The notes under the pieces were generated by a model, which was not told the DNA's origin, made no database searches, and saw only the letters and a program-made list of their open reading frames with translations. A DNA stretch of 64,000 nt, from NCBI RefSeq assembly GCF_001704295.1, contig NZ_CP012334.1, positions 2,182,084 to 2,246,083 of the forward strand. The letters are read 5' to 3'. The DNA comes from Bordetella sp. H567. Lineage in GTDB: Bacteria; Pseudomonadota; Gammaproteobacteria; Burkholderiales; Burkholderiaceae_B. The number at the start of each line of letters is the position of its first letter. Position 1 is the first letter of the stretch. The translations under genes and the position numbers were made by a program. Shown piece by piece: positions 1 to 11,694 of the stretch.

Positions 1-158
1 GCACGCCGGCCGGGACCGGGCAGCCGGGTTATACCCAGCCCGGCTACACGCAACCGGGCTACTCGCAGCCCGCCACGCCGGTGGCCCCGCCGCCCGCCAT
101 GCCGCCTGGCGGCTACGGCACGCCGGCACCTTATGGTGGCCAGATGCCGCGCCAGTAA
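1..158 (+). CDS. C-terminal end of a Gln-Pro-Gly-Tyr-rich protein (5' truncated by window edge)
   Basis: Only the last ~52 codons lie in the window; the frame is open from the first base and ends with TAA at 156-158. The visible tail is low complexity: three near-identical QPGY(T/S) units in tandem, followed by a Pro/Ala/Gly-rich segment ending MPRQ. Such a tail is typical of disordered C-termini of envelope or membrane-associated proteins, but the function cannot be told from this part. It is followed by a clear hairpin terminator at 181-210, which supports this being the real end of a transcription unit. Confidence 0.6.
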   Translation, partial: TPAGTGQPGYTQPGYTQPGYSQPATPVAPPPAMPPGGYGTPAPYGGQMPRQ

Positions 159-180
159 ACAGGCGAGTACGCGGCATGGC

Positions 181-210
181 AAAACGGCCCGCTTGAACGC
201 GGGCCGTTTT
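181..210. terminator. Rho-independent terminator, bidirectional
   Basis: A perfect 12-bp inverted repeat, AAAACGGCCCGC and GCGGGCCGTTTT, is separated by 6 bases. It gives an A-tract before and a T-tract after the GC stem, so it can work in both directions. It sits between a plus-strand gene ending at 158 and a minus-strand gene ending at 231, so it probably serves both. Confidence 0.85.
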
Positions 211-230
211 GCATACCGGCCGCATCGGCG

Positions 231-1313
231 CTATTTCGGACGTGGGTTCTTCAATTTTTCGTCCGGCGGTACCAGGCGCCCCTCGCGTTGCTGCCGCACC
301 GCGGCGGCGACGGCGCGCGCCACGTTTCGCACTTCTTCCTGCACGGCGCTGTCCCCGTCCAGTTCATCGTGGCTGGTGGCATAGGGTTGGTAGTAGCCGA
401 TATAACGGTCCAGCCGCGCCTTGGCGCCTGCATCGATCAGCCCCATCCAGTCCAGCCAGTCGCTCAACGCGCGCCGCACGCCCTCGATGCCTGCGACGTC
501 GCCATGGACGACAAGGCCATAGACGCGTCCGGCCAGGTGCTTGGGATAAGGCCAGCCCGCGAGCTCCAGGGCCTTGGCCTTGGCGGCGTCCTTGCCGGAA
601 GTGGAGGACGGATCGGGATTGCCGCCGTCCGCGCACACCAGCCGGTCGATCATCAGCTTCAAGGGGCTGGGCGACTGATACCAGTACGTGGGGGCCAGCA
701 GGATCACCGCGTGGGCGCGAACCCACTGTTCATAGACGTCATTCATGCAATCGTTGACTTGTCCCAGCGCGTGGTTGGGATAGCAGCTGCAGGGCCAGTG
801 GCACAGCGGCATGGCGGTCGACACGCAACCCTTGCAGGGATAGATCATGCGTTCGTATTCCGAGGTCAGGCGGCTCAGGTCCAATATGTCGGTTTCCATG
901 CCCGCGCCGTCCAGTTCGGTCTTGGCGATGTTCGTCAACCGCCAGGTCTTGGACATCTCGCCAGGACAACTGCCGTCGTTGCGCGATGCGCCGGCAATCA
1001 GCAGCACCCGGGACGGCGTGCCTGGGTCGGCCTGTACGCGCGCCGCTTCGCGCAGGCGATGCGCCGCGGCTTTCCATTCCACCGACAGGTCGTAGCCCGG
1101 ATCGGCCGCGCCGGGGCCCGCTTTCTCCGTGATGGGTGCCTTGCGGCCGTCGCGATAGGCATCCCATGCGATCGCCTCCAGGCGGTCTATCGCTGCCTGT
1201 TCGGGCCGGAAGGCCGGATCATGAAAGCGGCGCATGAAACGCTGCCGGAATTGCTCCCGGGACAGCTTGTCGGGCGCTTGGCCCTTGCGTACCTGGACGG
1301 GAAAAGAGCGCAT
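231..1313 (-). CDS. Flavodoxin-fold NAD(P)H-dependent oxidoreductase with Cys-rich insert
   Basis: A protein of 360 residues. The central part has a flavodoxin-like/NADPH-dependent FMN reductase core: a first beta strand and phosphate loop at about residues 103-115 (VLLIAGASRNDGS), and a later PTYWYQSPSPLK segment typical of FMN contact loops in this family. A cluster of cysteines (C160, C163, C171, C175, C177) follows the phosphate loop and recalls the compact cluster of iron-sulfur flavoproteins. About 100 N-terminal residues have no assigned domain. The ATG at 1311-1313 is chosen over an upstream in-frame start at 1448, because a GAGG lies just ahead of it and the upstream extension is low-complexity. 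A redox role is likely; the substrate is unknown. Confidence 0.75.
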   Translation of the reverse strand: MRSFPVQVRKGQAPDKLSREQFRQRFMRRFHDPAFRPEQAAIDRLEAIAWDAYRDGRKAPITEKAGPGAADPGYDLSVEWKAAAHRLREAARVQADPGTPSRVLLIAGASRNDGSCPGEMSKTWRLTNIAKTELDGAGMETDILDLSRLTSEYERMIYPCKGCVSTAMPLCHWPCSCYPNHALGQVNDCMNDVYEQWVRAHAVILLAPTYWYQSPSPLKLMIDRLVCADGGNPDPSSTSGKDAAKAKALELAGWPYPKHLAGRVYGLVVHGDVAGIEGVRRALSDWLDWMGLIDAGAKARLDRYIGYYQPYATSHDELDGDSAVQEEVRNVARAVAAAVRQQREGRLVPPDEKLKNPRPK

Positions 1314-1501
1314 GGCGAGCCTCGGTGACGGATGACGCCGGGCGGTTGCAAGTGCTGTACCAGACGGCCGCGATGAGCAGGGCAAAACGGGGCCCAGGAT
1401 GCCGGCGCCCGGGCCGTGAGGCCGTGGCTCCCCGGCGGGTTGCTGCAATGCAGCATAAAGGGTTTAATGCAAGGCATAGTGATCCCCGCAGGCATATCGC
1501 G

Positions 1502-2614
1502 ATGCGTAGCAAGTTGTCCACGCTGTTCTTTTCCACCGCGCGCAAGGTGGCACGCCTGCAACGGACGGCGTGGCGGCTGGGCATGCCCGGGCTGTTCGAT
1601 GAAAGGGCGCCGCAGCGCGCGCGCCGCCCTCCCGCCAAGTCCCCCGCGACGCGCAAGCCCGCGGCTGCCGACGCGGCGCCGGAGTTCGATGCCGCCGATT
1701 TCGCCGGCGTCTGGAAGTCGCGCGTCTACCGCACCCCTGCCGTGCCGGGCGCCTGGCCGGTGCGCCTTTCCTACTTCGTCTATGTTCCCCCGAAGCTGCG
1801 CAAGGGGTGCCCCATGCTGGTCATGCTGCATGGCTGTGAACAGAGCGCCATGGATTTCGCCGTGGGCACGCGCATGCATCGCCTGGCCGATCGCGAAGGC
1901 CTGTTGCTGGTTTATCCGCAGCAGTCGCTGCGCGGCCAGCGGCATCGCTGCTGGCACTGGTACCAGCCCGATGCGGCACATGGCTATGCCGAGGCGGATG
2001 CGATCGCGGGCATCGCCAGCGCCGCGGCGCTGGACTATCGCGCCGATCCCACCCGCGTCTACATCGCGGGCCTGTCCGCGGGGGCCAGCATGGCCGCGTT
2101 GGCGGCGCTGCGCCATCCCCATATCTTCGCCGCCCTGGCGATGCATTCCGGCGCGGTGCTGGGCAGCGCGCGCAGCGCCGCCGACGGCCTGCGCACCATG
2201 CGGCACGGCGCCTCTCTGCCACCGGACGCGGCCCTGGCGCCGCTGCTGGGGGACCGCGCCGGCTTTCCGGGCATGCCGGCCATCATCCTGCAGGGCGGCC
2301 GCGATGCGGTCGTGGACCGGCGCAACGGCGTCCACCTTCTGGCGCAACTCGCGTGGGCCAACGGCCTGGACGCGGACGCCGCCGGTCCCCAGCAGGAAGA
2401 GGGCGAGGGCACGGTGCGCCACTATCGGCGCACCGACGTACCCGCGGGGCGCGGCACCGTGGTGAGCTTGTGCGAAGTGCCGGAGCTGGGACATGCCTGG
2501 AGCGGCGGCGATGGCCGGGTGCGCTTTCACGCCCGCCAGGGGCCGGATGCTTCGCGCTTGATATGGCGGTTCCTCAAGACGCGCCGTCGCGTGGCGCAAG
2601 CCGAGACCCGCTGA
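1502..2614 (+). CDS. PHB depolymerase-family esterase (LpqC/alpha-beta hydrolase)
   Basis: 370 residues with the marks of the polyhydroxybutyrate depolymerase/esterase family. HGC at residues 110-112 forms the oxyanion region, and the nucleophile elbow GLSAG puts the catalytic serine at residue 192. An Asp lies in GGRDAVVD (D268 or D272) and the His in GHAWSGG (H331). The N-terminal ~65 residues are basic and Pro/Ala-rich with no clear signal peptide, so it is probably an intracellular enzyme acting on short poly-3-hydroxybutyrate or similar esters; the true substrate is unknown. The start at 1502 was chosen because the frame upstream of it is low-complexity; the ribosome site is weak. It diverges from the flavodoxin-fold gene. 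Confidence 0.8.
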   Translation: MRSKLSTLFFSTARKVARLQRTAWRLGMPGLFDERAPQRARRPPAKSPATRKPAAADAAPEFDAADFAGVWKSRVYRTPAVPGAWPVRLSYFVYVPPKLRKGCPMLVMLHGCEQSAMDFAVGTRMHRLADREGLLLVYPQQSLRGQRHRCWHWYQPDAAHGYAEADAIAGIASAAALDYRADPTRVYIAGLSAGASMAALAALRHPHIFAALAMHSGAVLGSARSAADGLRTMRHGASLPPDAALAPLLGDRAGFPGMPAIILQGGRDAVVDRRNGVHLLAQLAWANGLDADAAGPQQEEGEGTVRHYRRTDVPAGRGTVVSLCEVPELGHAWSGGDGRVRFHARQGPDASRLIWRFLKTRRRVAQAETR

Positions 2615-2812
2615 CGAGACCGCACGATCCGAGGCGGCGCCTGGGCACGCGTGGCGTGTCTACCTTTGCCTGCCTTCCCGCTTTGGCGGGCCCGTGGCCC
2701 CGTGCTCGCACGCGATGCCCGGCGCCCGTTGAAAACCACGGCCCCGCCGCAAGCTGCGGCCGCCAGGTGAAATCAGGCAAAATGGCGGCTATTCCCCGGC
2801 CGCGCTTTTTCC

Positions 2813-5077
<2,265 letters not shown>

Positions 5078-5166
5078 GGGCGTGATATCCTCGCCGGGTC
5101 GACTGCGTTCAGCAATTGTTCAGAATGGCGCCGCGCGGCGCCGTCACCCGATTCCCTGGAGCCTGC

Positions 5167-6399
5167 ATGCCTCATTCCACACCGCTTATTACGACGATCG
5201 TGGGCGGTCTGGTATTGGCGTTCATTCTTGCCTCCATCGCGGTTCGGCTGAAGCTGCCGCCGCTCGTCGGCTACCTATGCGCGGGAATCGTGTGCGGGCC
5301 TTATACGCCGGGCTTCACCGCCGACAGCGGCCTGGCCCATGAGCTGGCCGAACTCGGCGTCATCCTGTTGATGTTCGGCGTGGGCCTGCATTTCTCGCTG
5401 CGGGACCTGCTGTCGGTCAAGCACATCGCCGTGCCGGGGGCGATCGTCCAGATCGCCGTCGCCACCGCGATGGGACTGGGCCTGTCCTCCATGATGGGGT
5501 GGAACATGGGGGCGGGGCTGCTGTTCGGCCTGGCCTTGTCCGTGGCCAGTACCGTCGTCCTGATCAAGGCCATGGAGGACCGCAATCTGGTCGATACCAG
5601 CGAAGGCCGCATCGCCGTCGGGTGGCTGATCGTCGAAGACCTGGCCATGGTCGCCGCGCTGGTGCTGATCCCGGCGCTGTCGGGCGCGCTGGGCGGCCGC
5701 GCAGCCGAAAGCGGCGGTGCATCGCTGTGGGCCATCCTGGGCTTGACCGGCGTCAAGGTGGCCGCCTTCGTCGCCGTCATGCTGGTGATCGGACGGCGCA
5801 TCATTCCGTGGCTGCTGGAGCGCGTCGTCCATACCGGTAACCGCGAACTGTTCCGGCTAGCGGTCCTGGCCTGCGCGCTGGGCATCGCCTACGGGGCCAC
5901 CGCGCTGTTCGGCGTGTCGTTCGCGCTGGGCGCCTTCTTCGCCGGCATGGTGATGGCCGAATCGGAATTCAGCCAGCGCGCCGCTGACGAATCGCTGCCC
6001 ATGCGGGATGCGTTTTCGGTGCTGTTCTTCGTGTCGGTGGGGATGCTGTTCGATCCGCTGGTGCTCCTGCGCGACCCGTGGGGCGTGCTGGGCACCTTCC
6101 TGATCATCCTGGTCGGCAAGTCGATCGCTGCCTATCTGATCGTCCGCGCCTTCCGCCATCCCCAGCTGACGGCCCTGACCATCTCCGCCAGCCTGGCGCA
6201 GATCGGCGAGTTCTCCTTCATCCTGGCGGGCCTTGGGGTTACGCAGGAAATCCTGCCCAAGGCAGGGCAGGACCTGATCCTCGCCGGGGCCATCCTGTCC
6301 ATCCTGGTCAATCCGCTGTTGTTCAATGCGCTGGACCGCTACCGCGTCAATCTGGAGCGGGGCCGCCTACGGCCGGAAGAGCCGGATCCGGGCGTGTAG
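5167..6399 (+). CDS. Kef/YbaL-type cation:proton antiporter, membrane domain only
   Basis: 410 residues and almost entirely hydrophobic, with about 12 membrane segments of the CPA2 monovalent cation/proton antiporter family. Family motifs include GYLCAGIVCGP near residue 40, SVASTVVLIK and VEDLAMV. YbaL and KefB/C carry a cytosolic TrkA-N (RCK) nucleotide-binding domain of about 150-200 residues after the membrane part. Here the protein ends shortly after the last helix with a charged tail (RLRPEEPDPGV), so the regulatory domain is missing, and no separate RCK gene follows. The ATG at 5167 has TGGAGC ahead of it. It probably exchanges K+ or Na+ for H+ in the inner membrane. Confidence 0.85.
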   Translation: MPHSTPLITTIVGGLVLAFILASIAVRLKLPPLVGYLCAGIVCGPYTPGFTADSGLAHELAELGVILLMFGVGLHFSLRDLLSVKHIAVPGAIVQIAVATAMGLGLSSMMGWNMGAGLLFGLALSVASTVVLIKAMEDRNLVDTSEGRIAVGWLIVEDLAMVAALVLIPALSGALGGRAAESGGASLWAILGLTGVKVAAFVAVMLVIGRRIIPWLLERVVHTGNRELFRLAVLACALGIAYGATALFGVSFALGAFFAGMVMAESEFSQRAADESLPMRDAFSVLFFVSVGMLFDPLVLLRDPWGVLGTFLIILVGKSIAAYLIVRAFRHPQLTALTISASLAQIGEFSFILAGLGVTQEILPKAGQDLILAGAILSILVNPLLFNALDRYRVNLERGRLRPEEPDPGV

Positions 6400-6415
6400 G
6401 CAGGACAGGGCCGCT

Positions 6416-7207
6416 TCAGGCCCCCAGCATGCCCGTCATCCAGGGCGGATTGCGCCCCAGGCTGCCGTCGCTATCCGGGCCCGCATCGTTTCTGGATGCC
6501 AGGGTGCCGTAGCCCGCGATGTCATTACCGTCGCGATGCGCCCCCGGCCGTTTTGGCGCGTCATGGACCAGCGTCTTGGTGGCGGCAACCGCGTCGGGAG
6601 CCGTCAGCATGAAGGTATCGACCAGCGCGGCGATGCGCATGTCCAGTGAATCCGGTTCGGACAAGCCATGCACGAAGCCGATGCGCCAGGCTTCGGCGGC
6701 GCTGAAGGTCTCCCCGGTCAGGAACCAGCGCGTGGCGTCCCGGGGGCTCATCGCGCGCAGGACGTACGGCGCGATGATGGACGGAATCAGGCCCAGCCGC
6801 GTTTCGGGCAGCGCGAACGTCGCCTGCGACGATGCAATCGCGATATCGCAGGCCGCCGCCAGCCCCATGCCCAGTCCCATGCAGGCACCGTGCAGGCGGA
6901 CGATAGTGGGCTTGGGACAGCGGTAGATGGTCTCCAGCATGGCCGCGCAGGCCATGCCGTCGGCGCGGATCGACGCCTCGCCGGCCTGCGCGCTGCGGCG
7001 CAGCCATGCTTCGTCCGCGCCGGTGCAAAAGGCGATGCCCCGCGCCGCCAGGACGATCGCCCGGACCTGGCTGTCGTCGGCCAGGGATGCATATGCGTCG
7101 GTTAATTCCCGCACCATTTCCGCGTCCATGGCGTTGCGCACATCGGACCGGGACAGCCAGACCAGCGCGGCTTGGGGCTTGTGTTCGATTTCCAGCGTCT
7201 GCAGCAT
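6416..7207 (-). CDS. Enoyl-CoA hydratase/isomerase family protein (methylglutaconyl-CoA hydratase-like)
   Basis: 263 residues of the crotonase fold. The CoA/oxyanion segments FCTGADEAWL and GACMGLGMGLAAACDIAIAS are present, and PETRLGLIPSIIAPYV contains the conserved catalytic Glu. The first of the two crotonase glutamates is replaced, as in LiuC-like methylglutaconyl-CoA hydratases and related isomerases. The last ~35 residues do not match the usual EG(L/I)xAFxEKRxPxW ending and look diverged. The ATG at 7205-7207 has GGAAG 5 bases ahead. It stands alone, convergent with the antiporter gene. A role in leucine or acyl-CoA breakdown is inferred only. Confidence 0.75.
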   Translation of the reverse strand: MLQTLEIEHKPQAALVWLSRSDVRNAMDAEMVRELTDAYASLADDSQVRAIVLAARGIAFCTGADEAWLRRSAQAGEASIRADGMACAAMLETIYRCPKPTIVRLHGACMGLGMGLAAACDIAIASSQATFALPETRLGLIPSIIAPYVLRAMSPRDATRWFLTGETFSAAEAWRIGFVHGLSEPDSLDMRIAALVDTFMLTAPDAVAATKTLVHDAPKRPGAHRDGNDIAGYGTLASRNDAGPDSDGSLGRNPPWMTGMLGA

Positions 7208-7597
7208 GATGTCTTCCTTTCGATGCCTGCCAGCCCCGCGCCGGCGGCCCGGCACATGGCCGGACGAGGCGCTTGATTGGCGTTGCCGCGCACCGTTCCG
7301 GTGTGCGGCAGCCAGACGGTATGCGTGCATCGCTCCGTCGCGCTCTCGCTCGCATTACATCCTCGTTGCGGAAGCTTGACAATCAGCGGACCGGGCTTAA
7401 GCCAAACGTCGCAGTCCGCTTTGCGGCGGTGCTGGCAGGGCCTCATCGCGGGCGCGGGACCGCGCGGCGGCTTGCCGGCGGCGTGTCGCGGGCCGCCATC
7501 GCCATGTCACCGCCGCGCGCCAGGGCGGGGCTGAACGACTCTTCCATGCCGTAACGGGTACACTGATGGGTTTTCGCCTCGCCTTTTTCGACTCAAC
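7208..7597. other. Divergent intergenic region (390 bp), no gene
   Basis: This region lies between the minus-strand crotonase gene and plus-strand ybiT, so it should hold two divergent promoters. A TTGACA is present at 7376-7381 without a convincing -10 at the right distance. A TACACT at 7559-7564, about 30 bases before the ybiT GTG, is a plausible -10 for ybiT. Short open frames here are GC-driven and have no ribosome sites. No repeat or RNA gene is seen. Confidence 0.5.
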
Positions 7598-9202
7598 GTG
7601 ATATCCACCGCCAATCTCACCATCCAGTTCGGCCCCAAGCCGCTTTTCGAGAACGTCAGCGTCAAGTTCGGGGACGGCAACCGGTATGGACTGATCGGGG
7701 CCAACGGATCCGGCAAGTCCACCTTCATGAAGATCATCGGCGGCGACCTCGAGCCCTCCGCGGGCAGCGTGTCGCTGGAACCGGGCGTGCGGCTGGGCAA
7801 GCTGCGCCAGGACCAGTTCGCCTTCGAGGACCAGCGCGTGCTGGACGTCGTCATGATGGGCCACACCGACATGTGGGCCGCGATGTCCGAACGCGACGCC
7901 ATCTACGCGAACGCCGATGCCTCCGAAGAGGACTACATGCGCGCGGCCGACCTGGAAGCCAAGTTCGCCGAGTACGACGGCTATACGGCCGAGGCGCGCG
8001 CGGGCGAACTGCTGCTGGGATTGGGCATCGCGGTCGAACAGCACAACCAGCCCATGCGCGAGATCGCGCCCGGCTGGAAGCTGCGCGTGCTGCTGGCGCA
8101 GGCGCTGTTCTCCAATCCGGACGTGCTGCTGCTGGACGAGCCGACCAACAACCTGGACATCAATACGATCCGCTGGCTGGAAGACGTGTTGAACGGCTAC
8201 CAGAGCACGATGATCATCATCAGCCACGACCGTCACTTCCTGAACCAGGTCTGCACGCACATGGCCGACCTGGACTATCGCGAGATCCGCATCTATCCGG
8301 GCAACTACGACGACTACATGCTGGCGTCGACCCAGGCCCGCGAACGCCTGTCGGCCACCAACGCCAAGGCCAAGGAGCGCATCGCGGAATTGCAGGACTT
8401 CGTGCGCCGCTTCTCCGCCAACAAATCCAAGGCGCGCCAGGCCACCTCGCGCATGAAGCAGATCGACCGCATCAAGGCGGACCAGGTCGAGGTCAAGCCC
8501 TCTTCGCGCCAGAACCCGTACATACGCTTCGAGCAGAACAAGGTCATGCACCGCCTGGCGGTGACCGTGGACAACATATCCAAGTCCTATGACGCGCCGG
8601 TCATCCGCGGCTATTCCGCGATGGTCGACGCGGGCGAAAAGATCGCCATCGTCGGGGCGAACGGCGCCGGCAAGACGACGCTGCTGCGCATGCTGGCGGG
8701 CGACCTGGCACCGGATTCCGGTTCGATCAAGTGGTCGGAGAACGCCGATGCCGGCTACATGGCGCAGGACGTGTCCGATCAATTCCAGCAGACTGACATC
8801 AACCTGTTCGATTGGATGGCCGAGTACCGCCAGCCGGGCGACGACGACCAGTCGGTGCGCTCGGCGCTGGGCCGGTTGCTGTTCTCGGCGGACGATCTGC
8901 CGAAGGCGCCGAAGGTGCTCTCGGGCGGAGAAAAGAACCGCATGACCTTCGGCCGCCTGATGCTGGGCCGGCACAATGTGCTGCTGCTGGACGAACCGAC
9001 GAATCACCTGGATATGGAATCCATCGAATCGCTGCAGTTCGCCCTCGAAAAGTACGAGGGCACGCTGTTCTTCGTTTCCCACGACCGGGAATTCGTGTCG
9101 GGCCTGGCCACGCGCATCATCGAAATCCTGCCTGGCGGCGAAATCGTCGATTATCGCGGCGGCTACGAGGACTACCTGGCGTCGCGCGGCGTCGAAGTCT
9201 GA
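7598..9202 (+). CDS. ybiT: ABC-F family ATPase YbiT-like
   Basis: 534 residues, with two ABC ATPase cassettes and no membrane segments. Walker A of domain 1 is GANGSGKST near residue 34 and that of domain 2 is GANGAGKTT near residue 350. The domain 2 signature is LSGGEKNR. The domain 1 signature is replaced by [12 protein letters not shown], which is characteristic of the YbiT/EttA branch of ABC-F proteins. Both Walker B motifs read LLLDEPTN. A charged linker separates the domains (about 240-310). ABC-F proteins act on the ribosome to regulate or rescue translation. The start is GTG, which begins the conserved [10 protein letters not shown] stretch directly. Confidence 0.9.
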   Translation: MISTANLTIQFGPKPLFENVSVKFGDGNRYGLIGANGSGKSTFMKIIGGDLEPSAGSVSLEPGVRLGKLRQDQFAFEDQRVLDVVMMGHTDMWAAMSERDAIYANADASEEDYMRAADLEAKFAEYDGYTAEARAGELLLGLGIAVEQHNQPMREIAPGWKLRVLLAQALFSNPDVLLLDEPTNNLDINTIRWLEDVLNGYQSTMIIISHDRHFLNQVCTHMADLDYREIRIYPGNYDDYMLASTQARERLSATNAKAKERIAELQDFVRRFSANKSKARQATSRMKQIDRIKADQVEVKPSSRQNPYIRFEQNKVMHRLAVTVDNISKSYDAPVIRGYSAMVDAGEKIAIVGANGAGKTTLLRMLAGDLAPDSGSIKWSENADAGYMAQDVSDQFQQTDINLFDWMAEYRQPGDDDQSVRSALGRLLFSADDLPKAPKVLSGGEKNRMTFGRLMLGRHNVLLLDEPTNHLDMESIESLQFALEKYEGTLFFVSHDREFVSGLATRIIEILPGGEIVDYRGGYEDYLASRGVEV

Positions 9203-9221
9203 CGCCGGCGGCTGCGGTACA

Positions 9222-9237
9222 CTAGGGAAAACCCTAG
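9222..9237. other. Small hairpin between ybiT and the MFS gene
   Basis: CTAGGG and CCCTAG form a perfect 6-bp stem around AAAA. It lies just after a TACACT (-10-like, 9218-9223) and 12 bases before the MFS start. It is too weak for a standard terminator and may instead shape the leader of the MFS message. Confidence 0.35.
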
Positions 9238-9248
9238 CTATTCGTCTC

Positions 9249-10574
9249 ATGCCGCCCCGCACCGCTACGCGTATCCCGCAGCCTCGCGCTTCCGCCGTGA
9301 CGCTGCAAGTCGTTTCCATCGTTTTTTTCACCTTCCTGTGCTACCTGGTCATCGGCTTGCCGATGGCCGTGCTGCCCGGCTACGTTCATGGCCAGCTGGG
9401 CTATGACTCGGTACTGGCCGGGCTGGTCATCAGCGTCCAGTACCTGGCCACGCTGCTCAGCCGGTCCCACGCCGGCCGCATGGCCGATACGGTCGGGCCC
9501 AAGCAGACCGTCATGATCGGCCTGGCCGCCTGCGCGGCCAGCGGCGTGTTCCTGTTGCTGGCGAACGCCTTGTCGAGCGCGCCGGCCCTGAGCCTGGCAG
9601 CCCTGATGGTGGGACGGCTGGTGCTGGGCTTCGGCGAAAGCTGGGTAGGCACGGGCTGCATCACCTGGGGCATCGGCCGCGTCGGTGCCACGCACACGGC
9701 CAAGGTCATCTCCTGGAACGGCATCAGCACCTACGGCGCGCTGGCGATCGGCGCGCCGCTGGGCGTGCAGCTGCAGGCGCATTGGGGGTTCGGCGCGGTA
9801 GGCGGTGCGGTGCTGGTGGCCGGGCTGCTGGGGCTGGCGCTGGCGGCGCCGCGGGCGCGGGTAGCCGTGGTAGGCGGCGCGCGCATGGCGTTTTCGCAGG
9901 TGGTGGCGCGCGTGCTGCCGCACGGCATGGCCCTGGGCCTGGCATCGGTGGGCTTCGGTTCCATCGCCGCCTTCGTCACGCTGTACTACGCGTTTCACCA
10001 TTGGGACGGGGCCGCCGTCTCGCTCAGCGTATTCGGCTGCTTCTTCATCGGTGCGCGCCTGCTGCTGGGCGGCACCATCGCCCGCTTCGGCGGCTTCCGG
10101 GTGGCGCTCCTGTCCGTCAGCGTGGAGATCCTGGGCCTGTTGCTGCTGTGGCTGGCGGCGTCGCCCGGGATGGCGCTGGCGGGCGCGGCCCTGGCCGGCT
10201 TCGGCTTTTCGCTGGTGTTCCCTTCGCTGGGCGTCGAAGCCGTGAACCGGGTGCCGGCGGGCAACCGTGGCGCGGCCCTGGGGGCCTATTCGGCCTTCCT
10301 GGACCTGTCGCTGGGCATTACCGGCCCGGTGGCCGGCTTGATCGTGACGGGTTTCGGCTATCCGGCGATCTTCCTGTTCGCCGCGCTGTCGGCGGCGATC
10401 GCCATGGCCATCGCGCTGGGCCTGCAGCGCGATGCCCGCCGTGGCGCCATGGCGCCGCGGCCGGACGCCGGGGAGACGGGACGGGACAGCGGCGCGGCCG
10501 TGTCCGGCGATGCCATCGGCTCGCGGCTCCCGCCGGTCCATGCGGCCGCGGCCGTCCCCGCGGGCGGCGACTGA
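9249..10574 (+). CDS. Major facilitator superfamily transporter (YfcJ/YhhS-like)
   Basis: 441 residues with about 12 hydrophobic segments from residue ~15. The loop 2-3 segment [15 protein letters not shown] is an MFS signature, and [10 protein letters not shown] in helix 4 is typical of the YhhS/YfcJ drug-efflux-like group. The last ~45 residues are hydrophilic and Ala/Arg-rich and probably cytoplasmic. The ATG at 9249 precedes the hydrophobic core; no strong ribosome site is visible. The GTG of the next gene follows the stop after one base, so the two are co-transcribed. The substrate is unknown. Confidence 0.8.
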   Translation: MPPRTATRIPQPRASAVTLQVVSIVFFTFLCYLVIGLPMAVLPGYVHGQLGYDSVLAGLVISVQYLATLLSRSHAGRMADTVGPKQTVMIGLAACAASGVFLLLANALSSAPALSLAALMVGRLVLGFGESWVGTGCITWGIGRVGATHTAKVISWNGISTYGALAIGAPLGVQLQAHWGFGAVGGAVLVAGLLGLALAAPRARVAVVGGARMAFSQVVARVLPHGMALGLASVGFGSIAAFVTLYYAFHHWDGAAVSLSVFGCFFIGARLLLGGTIARFGGFRVALLSVSVEILGLLLLWLAASPGMALAGAALAGFGFSLVFPSLGVEAVNRVPAGNRGAALGAYSAFLDLSLGITGPVAGLIVTGFGYPAIFLFAALSAAIAMAIALGLQRDARRGAMAPRPDAGETGRDSGAAVSGDAIGSRLPPVHAAAAVPAGGD

Positions 10575-10575
10575 C

Positions 10576-11178
10576 GTGGCGGTTACGCTGGCCGCGACCC
10601 ACGTCTACCGGGAAACCATCAAGAAAAGCGTTTTCCTGGCGCAGGCCGGACCGGCGGCGGACGTGGACGCGGCCATGGCCTTCATCGCGGGCCATTCGGA
10701 TCCCGGCGCCACGCACAACTGCTGGGCTTACCGTATTGGCGCCGCATACCGGTTCAGCGACGACGGCGAACCGGGCGGCACCGCGGGCCGCCCCATGTTG
10801 CAGGCCATAGACGGGCAGGACTGCGACCGTGTCGCCGTGGTGGTGACGCGCTGGTATGGCGGGATCAACCTGGGGACCGGCGGCCTGGCGCGTGCCTACG
10901 GCGGTACGGCGGCGAACTGCCTGCGGCTGGCCCAGCGCATCGAAATCATCGATACCGTCAGTGCCACCTGCGCCTGTTCCTATGCTGAACTACAGCCCCT
11001 GAAGTCGCGGCTGGCACAGGCCGGCGCTACCATCACGCGCGAGGCCTTCGGCGCTGGCGGCGTCGTGCTCGCCGTGTCGGTGCCACGCCATGCGCTGGAT
11101 GGGCTGAACGCCTGGCTGGTGAACTTCAGCCGCGGGCAGTCAGCGCTGCGCCTGGACGACGGCCCGCACGGCGCCTGA
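10576..11178 (+). CDS. YigZ/IMPACT family protein
   Basis: 200 residues. The N-terminal UPF0029/IMPACT domain has the family landmarks HNCWAYRIG, FSDDGEPGGTAGRPML and VVVTRWYGGINLGTGGLARAY. The second half is the DUF1949-like domain. Family members have a ribosomal-protein-S5-like fold and are linked to translation control or nucleic acid binding; the exact role in bacteria is not settled. The start is GTG at 10576, one base after the MFS stop. It is convergent with the thioredoxin gene, with only 3 bases between. Confidence 0.85.
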   Translation: MAVTLAATHVYRETIKKSVFLAQAGPAADVDAAMAFIAGHSDPGATHNCWAYRIGAAYRFSDDGEPGGTAGRPMLQAIDGQDCDRVAVVVTRWYGGINLGTGGLARAYGGTAANCLRLAQRIEIIDTVSATCACSYAELQPLKSRLAQAGATITREAFGAGGVVLAVSVPRHALDGLNAWLVNFSRGQSALRLDDGPHGA

Positions 11179-11181
11179 GCA

Positions 11182-11571
11182 TCAGGCCTGGCCGCCTTCG
11201 GCGTCCTGCTTCGCTTGCGCGTCGGCGATGTCCTGGTGCACCTTTTCCATGTCAAGTTCCTTGACCTTGGCCAGCAGTTCGTTCAGCTGCCCGGCGGACA
11301 AGGCGCCCGGCTGCGAGAACAACAGCACCTGTTCGCGAAACACCATCAAGGTGGGGATGGAGCGGATGCCCAGCGCGCCGGCCAGCTCCTGCTCAACGTC
11401 GGTGTTCACCTTGGCGAAGGTCACGTCGGGGTTTTCGGCAGCGGCCTTTTCGAAGACCGGCGCGAAGCCCCGGCAGGGGCCACACCAGGGCGCCCAGAAA
11501 TCCACGATAAGCGTGCCTTCCGGCTTGATGGCTTCCTGGAAGGAATCCTTGTTCAGTTCGACGATGCTCAT
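11182..11571 (-). CDS. Thioredoxin
   Basis: 129 residues with the thioredoxin fold and the redox site WAPWCGPC near residue 30; the cis-proline loop is RSIPTL. The C-terminus extends ~20 residues past the fold as a charged helix (KVHQDIADAQAKQDAEGGQA), which is longer than E. coli TrxA (109 residues). A slightly upstream ATG at 11580 exists, but 11571 is preceded by AAGGA at good spacing. It likely acts as a general disulfide reductase in the cytoplasm. Confidence 0.9.
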   Translation of the reverse strand: MSIVELNKDSFQEAIKPEGTLIVDFWAPWCGPCRGFAPVFEKAAAENPDVTFAKVNTDVEQELAGALGIRSIPTLMVFREQVLLFSQPGALSAGQLNELLAKVKELDMEKVHQDIADAQAKQDAEGGQA

Positions 11572-11694
11572 TCGATACATCCTTGCCGTGCCTTGCGCGG
11601 CGCTTGCGAGTCCCGTGGGCCTCTGGTTGCATACGGCCGCCCCGGATGGCGCCGTAGTGGGTTCATGGTAACTGTCCTGCCTGCGCGGCCTGCG

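Noticed and set aside
1187-2599. Minus-strand open frame of 470 codons across the esterase gene
   Set aside because: The plus-strand frame has the complete catalytic triad; this one overlaps two genes with no signals.
7376-7381. TTGACA as a promoter -35 for ybiT
   Set aside because: No -10 at 16-18 bases; the nearest TA-rich hexamers are at 14-15 bases and poor.
7397-9331. Long minus-strand open frame of 644 codons across ybiT
   Set aside because: It lies opposite an intact ABC-F gene with Walker motifs and has a His/Arg-rich composition typical of GC shadows.
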